The position numbers were made by a program, and so were the translations under genes. This document shows, one piece after another, positions 50,413 to 58,614 of a DNA stretch of 64,000 bases (the stretch's first letter is position 1; the number at the start of each line of letters is the position of its first letter). Below the pieces are notes generated by a model that searched no databases, was not told the origin of the DNA, and saw only the letters and a program-made list of their open reading frames with translations. Origin of the DNA: an uncultured Prevotellaceae bacterium. Lineage in GTDB: Bacteria; Bacteroidota; Bacteroidia; Bacteroidales; Bacteroidaceae. The stretch spans positions 62,001-126,000 of the forward strand of contig CACXIP010000008.1 in NCBI GenBank assembly GCA_902767775.1. Direction: 5' to 3'.

Positions 50413-51573
50413 CTAAAACCTCAACAATTCTTCCGCCACCCTACGCGCTTCGGCATCTGTCTGTACATAGGTGTCGTATGAGGGGTTGGCGTCGAATGAC
50501 ACGCGCTGCATGGTTTGCTCGATGACCTGACCCATCTGCAGGAAGCCGCATCGGTCCTCAAGGAAGGCGCGGTTGACCACCTCATTGGCTGCATTGACGA
50601 TGCAGGGCATGTTGCCTCCTCGGCGGATGGCCTCGAAAGCGAGGGCAAGGCAGTGGAATTTTTCCAGGTCGGGTTCAAAGAACTCCAGTGGATGGGTAAA
50701 CAGGTTGAGGCGCTCGCTGCTCAGCGGCAGGCGCTTGGGGAAGGTGAACGCATATTGAATGGGCAGGCGCATGTCGGGTACGCCCAACTGAGCCTTTACC
50801 GAACCATCGTGGAACTGCACGGCACTGTGGACCACCGACTGCGGGTGGACGAGCACCTGGATGCGGTCGGCGGGCACGCCGAAGAGCCATTTCGCCTCGA
50901 TGACCTCAAAGCCTTTGTTCATCATCGTGGCACTGTCGATAGTGATTTTCGCACCCATGTCCCAAGTGGGGTGGCGCAGCGCGTCGGCCTTCGTCACCGT
51001 GGAAAGACGGTCGAGCGACATGGTGCGGAAGGGACCGCCGCTGGCGGTAAGCAGGATTTTCTCTATCTCGTTGCCGTCCTCACCCACCAAGCTTTGGAAG
51101 ATGGCGGAGTGCTCGCTGTCGACGGGGATGATGGGAGTGTGGTGTTCCAACGCCAATTGGCATATTAGTTCACCAGCCACAACAAGAGTCTCCTTGTTGG
51201 CAAGGCAGATTTTCTTGCGGGCTTTGATGGCATGGATGGTGGGGGATAGGCCGGCGAAGCCAACCATCGCCGTGAGCACCATATCGATGGGGTCAGCCTC
51301 CACAATCTCGTCGATAGCACGTGCCCCGGCATATACTTTGATGTCGGGCTCGTCGGCGAGCAGGCTTGTCAGTTCATCATAATGTGCTTCATTGGCTATC
51401 ACAACGGCGGCAGGGTGGAATTTCCGGGCCTGTGCCGCCAGTTCCTTCACGCGGTTGTTGGCGGTGAGACAATAGACCTCATAGAGGTCGCTGTGCTCCT
51501 CAATAACCTCAAGGGCTTGTGTGCCGATGCTGCCTGTGGAGCCCAGGATGCATATCTGTTGTCTTTTCTTCAT
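50413..51573 (-). CDS. dxr: 1-deoxy-D-xylulose-5-phosphate reductoisomerase
   Basis: A 386-aa enzyme: NADPH site ILGSTGSIGTQALEVI, metal/substrate motifs PVDSEHSAIFQSL and TASGGPFR, and the C-terminal helical part. Catalyses the second step of the MEP isoprenoid pathway. Between rseP and rimM in one transcript (15 bp after rimM). Confidence 0.97.
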   Translation of the reverse strand: MKKRQQICILGSTGSIGTQALEVIEEHSDLYEVYCLTANNRVKELAAQARKFHPAAVVIANEAHYDELTSLLADEPDIKVYAGARAIDEIVEADPIDMVLTAMVGFAGLSPTIHAIKARKKICLANKETLVVAGELICQLALEHHTPIIPVDSEHSAIFQSLVGEDGNEIEKILLTASGGPFRTMSLDRLSTVTKADALRHPTWDMGAKITIDSATMMNKGFEVIEAKWLFGVPADRIQVLVHPQSVVHSAVQFHDGSVKAQLGVPDMRLPIQYAFTFPKRLPLSSERLNLFTHPLEFFEPDLEKFHCLALAFEAIRRGGNMPCIVNAANEVVNRAFLEDRCGFLQMGQVIEQTMQRVSFDANPSYDTYVQTDAEARRVAEELLRF

Positions 51574-51588
51574 GATTCTGTTTTATAT

Positions 51589-52101
51589 CTACAACTCCAT
51601 AAGTCCTTCCGGGATGCGCATAGTGATACAGCGTTCCTGGCGGTTGATGTCGTTGATGAGTTCGTCGTTGGCAGGGATAAGTACTGTTTGACCATCAGGC
51701 GTGCGTACCTCAAAGAGGGTGTTGATGGTGCTTAGGTCAACCCCCGTTACTTCGCCCACGGTCTGTCCGCTGATGCTGTCGGCGATGGTGAATCCCACGA
51801 TTTCGGTCCATGTGAGTTCGCCGTCACCGCTGTCGGTGAGTTCACGGGGAAAATACACGTCACACCCAGTTAGTTGGGCTGCCCGTGTTGCATCGTCGAT
51901 GCCTTCGAATTTCACCAGTGCTGTCTCTTCGTTGCGAAAACGGTATTCCTCGAAGAAGAATGGCACAAGAAGTCCTTCTGTTTCAACGAAGACATAGTCG
52001 GCCTCGACACGGTCGAACACATCATCAGTGAAATGAAAGGTCAGTTCACCCTTCACCCCATGTGTCTTACCCAGTCGTCCTATCTTGAATGTCTCAGGCA
52101 T
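51589..52101 (-). CDS. rimM: 16S rRNA processing protein RimM
   Basis: A 170-aa protein with the RimM beta-barrel start (IGRLGKTHGVKGELTF) and PRC-like C-terminal part (LFEVRTPDGQTVLIPANDEL). Helps assemble the 30S head. The stop of murA is 3 bp upstream, so the two are coupled. Confidence 0.95.
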   Translation of the reverse strand: MPETFKIGRLGKTHGVKGELTFHFTDDVFDRVEADYVFVETEGLLVPFFFEEYRFRNEETALVKFEGIDDATRAAQLTGCDVYFPRELTDSGDGELTWTEIVGFTIADSISGQTVGEVTGVDLSTINTLFEVRTPDGQTVLIPANDELINDINRQERCITMRIPEGLMEL

Positions 52102-52104
52102 CTG

Positions 52105-53418
52105 TTAATCTTCTTCCCTCTTAATGTGGGCACCGAGTTCACTCAGTCGCTCTTCGATTCTCTCGTAACCACGGTCAATCTGCTCGATGTTGGCGATGCG
52201 GCTCTCACCGTCGGCACTAAGCGCGGCGATGAGCAGTGCGATACCCGCACGGATGTCGGGACTTGACATGCGTCCTGCGCGGAGCCTGAGGCTGTGGTCG
52301 TGACCCACCACCACAGCACGGTGGGGGTCGCAGAGGATAATCTGAGCTCCCATGTCAATCAGTTTGTCGACGAAGAAGAGGCGGCTCTCAAACATCTTCT
52401 GGTGGATAAGCACGCTGCCTTTCGCCTGGGTGGCAACGACGATGAATACCGAGATGAGGTCGGGGGTAAGACCCGGCCAAGGTGCGTCGGCGATGGTCAT
52501 GATGGTGCCGTCGATGAATGATGACACCTCATATCGGTCATAGCGCGGGATGAAGATACCGTCTTCCGTCTCCTTCACTTTTATGCCCAGTCGGTCATAG
52601 ATGTCGGGGATGATGCCCAGGCTGTCGAGTTTGACATCCTTGATGGTGATGCCGTCGCCTACCATGGCTGCCATACCGATAAAGGAACCCACCTCAATCA
52701 TGTCGGGCAGGATGCGGTGTGTGGCGCCGTGCAGTTTCTCCACACCGACAATGGTGAGGTAATTGGAGGCGATACCGGTGATGTTCGCACCCATGTTGTT
52801 GAGCAGATGGCACAGCTGTTGGATGTATGGTTCGCAAGCCGCATTGTAAATCTTGGTGGTACCCTCGGAGAGTACTGCAGCCATGATGATGTTGGCGGTG
52901 CCAGTCACCGATGCCTCGTCGAGCAGCATGTAGGTGCCTTTCAGCACATCGGCCTTCAGCTCATACACATCACGGCCTTTGATGGCATCATAGTGGGCGC
53001 CCAGTTTGCTGAATCCCAGGAAGTGGGTGTCGAGACGGCGGCGGCCAATTTTGTCACCGCCGGGACGTGCTACCACAGCACGGTGAAAACGTGCCAGCAG
53101 CGGACCGATGGTAAGCACACTGCCGCGGAGGGATGAGCATCTGCTGACAAACTCATCACTCTCCAGGTAATTGAGATTAAGTTCTGAGGCTTGGAAAGTA
53201 TAGTCGTGGTCGTTATGCTGCTCAACCCTCACTCCCATGTCGTGCAACAGACCGATGAGGTTTTGTACGTCCAGGATATTGGGGATGTTGGTGATGTGCA
53301 CCTCCTCATCGGTGAGCAGACAGGCGCTGATGACCTGCAGAGCCTCATTTTTGGCTCCTTGGGGGATGATGGTGCCCTTGAGTGGGTAACCACCCTCGAT
53401 GACAAATGAACTGCTCAT
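52105..53418 (-). CDS. murA: UDP-N-acetylglucosamine 1-carboxyvinyltransferase MurA
   Basis: A 437-aa enzyme of the EPSP-synthase fold (GAKNEALQVISACLL, RPGGDKIGRRRLDTHFLG, NAACEPYIQQL, HIDRGYERIE-type end). It performs the first committed step of peptidoglycan synthesis. The catalytic position that is Cys115 in E. coli is Asp122 here (GGDKIG instead of GGCTIG), codon at 53053-53055, the form that makes MurA insensitive to fosfomycin in other bacteria. Directly precedes rimM. Confidence 0.96.
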   Translation of the reverse strand: MSSSFVIEGGYPLKGTIIPQGAKNEALQVISACLLTDEEVHITNIPNILDVQNLIGLLHDMGVRVEQHNDHDYTFQASELNLNYLESDEFVSRCSSLRGSVLTIGPLLARFHRAVVARPGGDKIGRRRLDTHFLGFSKLGAHYDAIKGRDVYELKADVLKGTYMLLDEASVTGTANIIMAAVLSEGTTKIYNAACEPYIQQLCHLLNNMGANITGIASNYLTIVGVEKLHGATHRILPDMIEVGSFIGMAAMVGDGITIKDVKLDSLGIIPDIYDRLGIKVKETEDGIFIPRYDRYEVSSFIDGTIMTIADAPWPGLTPDLISVFIVVATQAKGSVLIHQKMFESRLFFVDKLIDMGAQIILCDPHRAVVVGHDHSLRLRAGRMSSPDIRAGIALLIAALSADGESRIANIEQIDRGYERIEERLSELGAHIKREED

Positions 53419-53427
53419 GGATATAGG

Positions 53428-54027
53428 TTATTTCTTTCTCTTGCGTTGTTTTTCGGAAAACTCGCGCTCGTTGATTTTCTCGAAGACGAATTTTTTAGGG
53501 TCGAGTTGGATGACACCGTCGGTGAAACGGGCGAGGTCGGAGATGACTTTTTCGTCATCGGTTGAACCGTGGCTCCATTGATAGAGGTCACGCTTCATGT
53601 GGTTGGCAGTCTGGCGGGCGAGTTCGTCGCGTTCGGGACCCTCGGGCATGGTCTTGAGTTGTTCAAACAACTCAAACACCATGTTGCCGTAATGGCGCAC
53701 GGGGATGTCCTTCATCGGATACGCAAGTGGTTCCGGACGGGAGGCAATCCTGGCAGCCTGACTTACATCACAGGGCCAGTCAATGTCGAGTTGGAAGTTG
53801 CTCATCAGAGCCAGATGGTCCCATAGTTTGTGGCGATGGTCGGCACTGCCGCTGTTGGCGGGGAACATACGTTCCATAATGGAGATGATGGTCTCCGCGC
53901 ATTGCTGGCGCTCCTCGCGTGATGGAAGGGAGACGGCATGGTCGACCATCTTCTGTATCTCACGGCCATATTCGGGCATCAGCAGACGCTCTCTTTGCGT
54001 GTTGTAGTCTAATCCTTCTATATTCAT
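53428..54027 (-). CDS. DUF4290-domain protein
   Basis: A 199-aa soluble, charged, mostly helical protein (MNIEGLDYNTQRERLLMPEYGREIQKM..., ending KINEREFSEKQRKRKK). Fits DUF4290, which is found beside murA throughout Bacteroidetes; the 9-bp gap to murA here agrees. No known function. Preceded by a heptad repeat array. Confidence 0.85.
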   Translation of the reverse strand: MNIEGLDYNTQRERLLMPEYGREIQKMVDHAVSLPSREERQQCAETIISIMERMFPANSGSADHRHKLWDHLALMSNFQLDIDWPCDVSQAARIASRPEPLAYPMKDIPVRHYGNMVFELFEQLKTMPEGPERDELARQTANHMKRDLYQWSHGSTDDEKVISDLARFTDGVIQLDPKKFVFEKINEREFSEKQRKRKK

Positions 54028-54053
54028 TATAAAAACAGTTCAATATTTTAAAA

Positions 54054-54116
54054 TCTCAAATCTCAAACCTCAAATCTCAAACTTCAAACCTCAAATCTCA
54101 AATCTCAAACCTCATT
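54054..54116. repeat. Heptad tandem repeat YCTCAAA
   Basis: Nine 7-bp units, mostly TCTCAAA and CCTCAAA with one CTTCAAA and a final CCTCATT that runs into the tsaB stop codon (54115-54117). Confidence 0.85.
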
Positions 54117-54804
54117 ATAACAATGGTTTTGAGGGCTTGGCGACAAAATCCTTCAGGTAGAAGGGGGTGAAGTAGGCCACGTCCTCATATTGCTGCATGG
54201 CAATCCGCTTCTCTGCCAGCGGCATCATGTAGCGGGCGAGTGGACGGATGTTCTCTATCAGATGGGCATTGGGATGGCCGATAGTCTCCATGCACTTGGC
54301 GGCACCGTTGCCGAAGAAGTACACGGGATGGGCATCCAACCACTCACGGTAGGTATCAGCATCTACAATGTCGGCCTGTATGCCGCGTACGGGGCGCAGC
54401 GCGCGGTCGTAAATGGCGGCATAAACCTCCATGCGTCGGGCGTCGAGCATGGGGCAGAGCAGAGCATCGTCTTCCAGTTCACGGCCCAACAGTATGGGGA
54501 CGCACAGCAGTTCCAATGTCGGGATGGCGATGAGCTTGAGGTCACGTCCGTAGCACACACCCTTCGCCATCGACACCCCGATGCGCAGACCTGTATAGGA
54601 ACCTGGTCCGCAACTGACGGCAACGGCATCAAAGGGTATGGCATGGTTGTCGGTGAACGACATCGCCTCGTCTACAAAAGTGCCCAGTCGCTCGGCATGG
54701 TTGGGTCCGGTGAGGTCCTCATCATGGTAGATGCAGGTACCATCCTGACTCACGGCCACCGAGCAGGCATCTGTGCTGGTTTCAATATGCAAAATACACG
54801 ACAT
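54115..54804 (-). CDS. tsaB: tRNA threonylcarbamoyladenosine biosynthesis protein TsaB
   Basis: A 229-aa ASKHA-fold protein (MSCILHIETSTDACSVAVSQ, SCGPGSYTGLRIGVSMAKG, LARYMMPLAEKRI). Partner of TsaD in making t6A37 in tRNAs reading ANN codons. Divergent from yicC, with its own -7 box. Confidence 0.94.
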   Translation of the reverse strand: MSCILHIETSTDACSVAVSQDGTCIYHDEDLTGPNHAERLGTFVDEAMSFTDNHAIPFDAVAVSCGPGSYTGLRIGVSMAKGVCYGRDLKLIAIPTLELLCVPILLGRELEDDALLCPMLDARRMEVYAAIYDRALRPVRGIQADIVDADTYREWLDAHPVYFFGNGAAKCMETIGHPNAHLIENIRPLARYMMPLAEKRIAMQQYEDVAYFTPFYLKDFVAKPSKPLL

Positions 54805-54851
54805 CCTGCTTCAATCTCTTCTTATTCTATCTTTTCTCTGCATTTAATCTG

Positions 54852-54859
54852 CAAAATTA
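54852..54859 (-). promoter_or_regulatory. -7 box of tsaB
   Basis: TAATTTTG on the minus strand, 47 bp upstream of ATG 54804; no clear -33 box. Confidence 0.5.
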
Positions 54860-54881
54860 CGTTTTTTTCCTTAGAAATATG

Positions 54882-54889
54882 TATTTTTG
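54882..54889 (+). promoter_or_regulatory. -7 box of yicC
   Basis: TATTTTTG, 83 bp before ATG 54973; back to back with the tsaB promoter. Confidence 0.5.
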
Positions 54890-54972
54890 CATGAATTTCT
54901 GATGAACAAAGGTTTTTTTAAGCACCCTTTGAGCACCCAGAGTGTTTTTTTGCAAGACAAACAATTAGAGAT

Positions 54973-55848
54973 ATGATTTTATCGATGACTGGCTACGGAA
55001 AGACCACCGTTGCCTACAAAGACAAGAAAATCCATGTGGAGGTGAAGTCGCTGAACAGCAAGTCGCTCGACCTCTCCACACGCATCGCTCCCCTCTATCG
55101 CGAGAAAGAAATGGAAATTCGTCAACTCATTGCCGCCACTGTGGTGAGGGGCAAGGTGGATTTCGCTATTTGGATAGAGAAGGAGGCTGGTTCTGACGCC
55201 ACACCCATCAATATGGCGCTTGTTGAGAACTATTACAACCAGATCAAGGAGATAGCTGCCAAGACGGGTATTCCCGAACCGGCCGACTGGTTCTACACCC
55301 TACTTAGGATGCCGGATGTCACCGCGCGAACCGAGGTGGAGGAACTCGAAGAGGAGGAGTGGGCTGTGGCACGCCAAGCCATCAACGAGGCTCTTGAACT
55401 CCTGACGGCTTTCCGCAAGCAGGAAGGTGCTGCCCTGCAGCAGAAGTTTGAGAGTTGCATCGACACCATAGGCCAGTTGCTTGACTCCATCGAACCCTAT
55501 GAGACGCTGCGTGTGGAGAAAATCAGGGCTCGCATTGTGGAGAGTCTGTCGTCTATCCCTGAGGCTGACTACGACAAGAACAGATTGGAGCAGGAACTCA
55601 TCTATTATATCGAGAAGCTCGATATCAACGAGGAGAAACAGCGACTCGCCAACCACCTCAGTTATTTCCGTCAGACGATGCATGAGGAGCAGAGCCAGGG
55701 CAAGAAACTGGGATTCATCGCTCAGGAGATGGGGCGTGAGATCAACACCACTGGTTCGAAGAGCAATCTCGCCGAGATGCAGAACATCGTCGTCCAGATG
55801 AAGGACCAACTTGAGCAAATCAAAGAACAAGTACTCAATGTGCTGTAG
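54973..55848 (+). CDS. yicC: YicC/YloC-family endoribonuclease
   Basis: A 291-aa protein beginning MILSMTGYGKTTVAYKDKKI, the standard YicC N terminus, and ending in a metal-dependent region NTTGSKSNLAEMQNIVVQMK. Members cut RNA endonucleolytically. In Bacteroidales, yicC normally leads directly into gmk and nadD; here a DUF559 gene and a hairpin repeat separate them. The hairpin starts 3 bp after the stop. Confidence 0.93.
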   Translation: MILSMTGYGKTTVAYKDKKIHVEVKSLNSKSLDLSTRIAPLYREKEMEIRQLIAATVVRGKVDFAIWIEKEAGSDATPINMALVENYYNQIKEIAAKTGIPEPADWFYTLLRMPDVTARTEVEELEEEEWAVARQAINEALELLTAFRKQEGAALQQKFESCIDTIGQLLDSIEPYETLRVEKIRARIVESLSSIPEADYDKNRLEQELIYYIEKLDINEEKQRLANHLSYFRQTMHEEQSQGKKLGFIAQEMGREINTTGSKSNLAEMQNIVVQMKDQLEQIKEQVLNVL

Positions 55849-55850
55849 AA

Positions 55851-55882
55851 CCTCTCCCCGGCCCTCTCCAAAGGAGAGGGAG
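55851..55882 (+). repeat. 32-bp hairpin repeat, left copy
   Basis: Begins CCTCTCCCCGGCCCTCTCC, followed by AAAGGAGAGGGAG; the second half (CCCTCTCC...GGAGAGGG) is itself a hairpin. Its reverse complement matches 56467-56498 at 31 of 32 positions. Starts 3 bp after the yicC stop. Confidence 0.85.
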
Positions 55883-55947
55883 CGCTCAAATTGGCGGGGA
55901 ATATGAGAAATGATACGTTATCCTTTAACTGAATAATGGTTGAATAG

Positions 55948-56379
55948 ATGGAAGGAGACCAGAAAAAGTATGGATATATGACATCTGACGGATACACGTA
56001 CCATTTGTTGCTTGAAAAGGCACGGTATAATCGGAGTCATCCGACAGAGGCAGAGTCCATGCTTTGGAATTATCTGAGAAAAGGTCAGTTGGGGTGCAAA
56101 TTCAGAAGACAACATCCTGTTTATGATTATATTCCTGATTTTGTCTGTATTCCACTAAAACTGATTATTGAAGTCGATGGAGGATATCATAATGATGATA
56201 GACAAAAAATTGATGATGAAGAAAGGACATCTTACCTGGAGAGTGAGGGATATCAAGTCTTTAGGTTTTCAAACGAAGAAGTCCTCAATGATATAGTAAA
56301 AGTTATCCAAACCATCAAACAGTACATAAAAGAACGTCGTCTCTTTATGCAATTATTAAAAATGAATGATGATATATAA
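55948..56379 (+). CDS. DUF559 (Vsr-like) nuclease-domain protein
   Basis: A 143-aa protein that fits DUF559, related to Vsr mismatch endonucleases (PDDEXK fold): PTEAESMLWNYLRKGQ, FRRQHPVYDYIPDFVCI, LIIEVDGGYH, YQVFRFSNEEVL. The Asp in PDF (about 66) and the E-x-D in IEVDG (about 75-77) are the expected metal-site residues. The base composition is visibly more AT-rich than the flanking yicC and gmk. The gene is inserted between yicC and gmk and bounded by hairpin repeats, suggesting acquisition as a unit. No SD and no recognised promoter; role unknown. Confidence 0.85.
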   Translation: MEGDQKKYGYMTSDGYTYHLLLEKARYNRSHPTEAESMLWNYLRKGQLGCKFRRQHPVYDYIPDFVCIPLKLIIEVDGGYHNDDRQKIDDEERTSYLESEGYQVFRFSNEEVLNDIVKVIQTIKQYIKERRLFMQLLKMNDDI

Positions 56380-56405
56380 AAACCTTTATCTCAAATACAA
56401 CAGAA

Positions 56406-57101
56406 ATGAAGAATAATCAATCAAAAAAACAAAAATCCCTTCAAAATAATCCCTCGGAGTGCATTTCTCCCTCTCCTTTGGAGAGGGCTGGGGAGAGGTC
56501 CTTCCTTTTGATTTTCTCTGCTCCAAGTGGGAGCGGGAAGAGCACCATTATCAATTGGCTGATGAAGGAGCATCCCGAACTCAACCTCTATTTCTCCATC
56601 AGCTGCACGAGCCGCGCACCACGTGGAACGGAGCAGGACGGTGTGGAGTACTTCTTCCTCACCCCCGAAGAGTTTCGTCAGCGCATTGCCGCCGATGAGT
56701 TTCTGGAGTATGAGGAAGTCTATGAGGACCGTTTCTATGGCACCCTCAAGGCACAGGTGGAGCGCCAGATAGCCGCAGGTCAGAATGTCGTGTTCGACGT
56801 GGATGTGAAGGGCGGATGCAACATCAAGGAATATTATGGTGATAGGGCACTGAGCATCTTCATCAAGCCCCCTTCGGTGGAGGAACTGCGCCGCCGTCTC
56901 GTCAACCGAGGCACCGACACCCCAGAGGTGATAGAGGACCGTTTGGCGAAGGCTGAATATGAGCTCACTTTTGCCGACCGTTTCGACTGCGTGGTTGTCA
57001 ACGATGACCTGGCAGTGGCAGAGGAGGAAACCTACAAGATTGTGCGGGATTTCTTCAAAGATGAAATAGATGAAGACGGCAATCTAAATGGCGAAGACTG
57101 A
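56406..57101 (+). CDS. gmk: Guanylate kinase with repeat-encoded N-terminal extension
   Basis: A 231-aa enzyme; E. coli Gmk has 207. P-loop SAPSGSGKST at 38-47 and GMK signatures SCTSRAPRGTEQDG and EYEEVYEDRFYGT are intact. It makes GDP from GMP. Before the conserved start there is an extra stretch of about 33 residues (Lys/Asn-rich, then SPSPLERAGER at 21-31) that is read from the hairpin repeat at 56467-56498. There is no in-frame ATG between the repeat and the conserved LLIFSAPSG; the only alternative is TTG 56507, which would leave almost no N terminus. It overlaps nadD by 14 bp. Confidence 0.93.
   Translation: MKNNQSKKQKSLQNNPSECISPSPLERAGERSFLLIFSAPSGSGKSTIINWLMKEHPELNLYFSISCTSRAPRGTEQDGVEYFFLTPEEFRQRIAADEFLEYEEVYEDRFYGTLKAQVERQIAAGQNVVFDVDVKGGCNIKEYYGDRALSIFIKPPSVEELRRRLVNRGTDTPEVIEDRLAKAEYELTFADRFDCVVVNDDLAVAEEETYKIVRDFFKDEIDEDGNLNGED
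56467..56498 (-). repeat. 32-bp hairpin repeat, right copy (inside gmk)
   Basis: Plus strand begins CTCCCTCTCCTTTGGAGAGG and ends GCTGGGGAGAGG. It is the inverted partner of 55851-55882 (one mismatch). It is read as residues 21-31 of gmk, directly before the conserved first beta-strand. Confidence 0.85.
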
Positions 57102-57693
57102 AAAGCAAGACATCATAAGAACCGGTCTTTTTGGTGGGTCGTTCAACCCCATCCATAACGGGCATGTGAAACTCGCCCAGCGGATGTTGAAGGCGGCACA
57201 TCTCGATGAGGTGTGGCTCCTTGTGACGCCGCAGAACCCGTGGAAAAGTCAGGCCGACCTGCTTGACGATGACATGAGGTTGAGATTGGCGAGGGCAGCG
57301 GTAGAAAACATCCCCGGAGTGGTGGCGAGCGACTATGAGTTTCACCTGCCTAAACCCTCCTATACCTGGGACACGCTACAGGCCCTTGCCCATGATTTCC
57401 CGGAGAGACAATTCACATTGCTCATCGGCGGTGACAATTGGGAGCGCTTCGGCGGATGGTATGAGCACGATAAGATACTTGCCAACTACGACATCGCCGT
57501 CTATCCCCGGCGGGGCACCGTTGTCGACAAGGACTCCCTGCCGCCACGCGTGCGTGTCTTGCGGACAGCACTCATCGACATCAGCGGCACCGATATACGC
57601 AACCGCATCCATGATGGACTGCCTTTCGAGCACCTCGTTCCCCCACAAGTTGCAAAGATTATCCAGGAAGAGAACCTATACAAAGAGGAATAA
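57088..57693 (+). CDS. nadD: Nicotinate-nucleotide adenylyltransferase
   Basis: A 201-aa enzyme with the nucleotidyltransferase motif GGSFNPIHNGHVKLA and the late DISGTDIRN motif. It makes deamido-NAD from nicotinate mononucleotide. It overlaps the 3' end of gmk by 14 bp (translational coupling) as usual in Bacteroidales. Confidence 0.95.
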   Translation: MAKTEKQDIIRTGLFGGSFNPIHNGHVKLAQRMLKAAHLDEVWLLVTPQNPWKSQADLLDDDMRLRLARAAVENIPGVVASDYEFHLPKPSYTWDTLQALAHDFPERQFTLLIGGDNWERFGGWYEHDKILANYDIAVYPRRGTVVDKDSLPPRVRVLRTALIDISGTDIRNRIHDGLPFEHLVPPQVAKIIQEENLYKEE

Positions 57694-57726
57694 TTTTTAG
57701 CCTTTCATTTTTTCATTCTTCATCTA

Positions 57727-58614
57727 ATGAACGTCCTTACCATCATCATTTCCTTTCAGTTCATGCGATGGGCAGACAAATGCCTGTCGAGCATGCTGGC
57801 ATCGGAGTATCCGACAGACCTGTTGGTGATTGACAATGGGTCGAAGGATGGGACCGTGGCATATATCAGAGAGCGTTTTCCTGAGGTGAAGGTGATGGAG
57901 AATGGCTGCAACTTAGGTTTTGGCAAGGCGAACAATATCGGCATCCACTATGCCATCGAGCATGGGTATGACGCAGTGCTGCTGCTCAACCAAGACGCTT
58001 GGTTGGATGCCGACACGCTGGGCAAATTGTTGAGGGTGGCGGAAAACCATCCCGAATATGGTGTGGTGTCGCCCGTCCACCTGACAGGAAAAGGCGATGG
58101 GATAGAAAAGGGTTTCTCGGTTTATACCGGCCAGAAGGATATGGGACATCTTCCCCAGCAACCCATCGTGGAGGTGCCGTTTATCAATGCCGCCATCTGG
58201 CTGGTCAATATCGCGACACTTAAGAGGACGGGGCTGTTCGCACCGCTCTTCTACCACTACGGAGAGGACAAGGACTTGGCCAACAGGATGGCCTACTATC
58301 ATTACAAGACCGGATATGTCCCTTCAGCTACCGGCTACCACGACAGGGAGAACCGTGAGGAGAACCGTGAGCGGATAAGATGGAGTGAGTATGTCTTCCA
58401 TCTGTCGGAGTATGCCAACCCCAACTATTCATGGGGCATGGCGTTTGCCAAAGGGATATTGGCGATGGTGAAGAAGGCTTTGTCTGCCGCTGTCCGGGGA
58501 AAGATAGGCGATGCCGCCTGGTATGTGCGTCAGGCATGTGTCTTGGTTGGCAAGAGCGGAAGCGTAGCCAAAGCGAGGAGAATGTCGAAACATGTGGATT
58601 TGAAAAACTATTGA
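57727..58614 (+). CDS. Family-2 glycosyltransferase
   Basis: A 295-aa GT-A protein: MNVLTIIISFQFMRWADKCL, LLVIDNGSKDGT (nucleotide-binding), NLGFGKANNIGI and LLLNQDAWLD (the DxD-like site). It adds sugars to a surface polysaccharide or lipid, in a set with the next glycosyltransferase and a flippase. Substrate unknown. The last codon overlaps the next start (TGATG). Confidence 0.9.
   Translation: MNVLTIIISFQFMRWADKCLSSMLASEYPTDLLVIDNGSKDGTVAYIRERFPEVKVMENGCNLGFGKANNIGIHYAIEHGYDAVLLLNQDAWLDADTLGKLLRVAENHPEYGVVSPVHLTGKGDGIEKGFSVYTGQKDMGHLPQQPIVEVPFINAAIWLVNIATLKRTGLFAPLFYHYGEDKDLANRMAYYHYKTGYVPSATGYHDRENREENRERIRWSEYVFHLSEYANPNYSWGMAFAKGILAMVKKALSAAVRGKIGDAAWYVRQACVLVGKSGSVAKARRMSKHVDLKNY

Noticed and set aside
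54054-54116. CRISPR array
   Set aside because: The heptad arrays have 7-bp units with no spacers, and no cas genes are in the window.
55300-55830. Antisense frames inside yicC, pckA, glnN and other conserved genes
   Set aside because: They are shadows of strongly conserved sense genes and lack promoters or family features.
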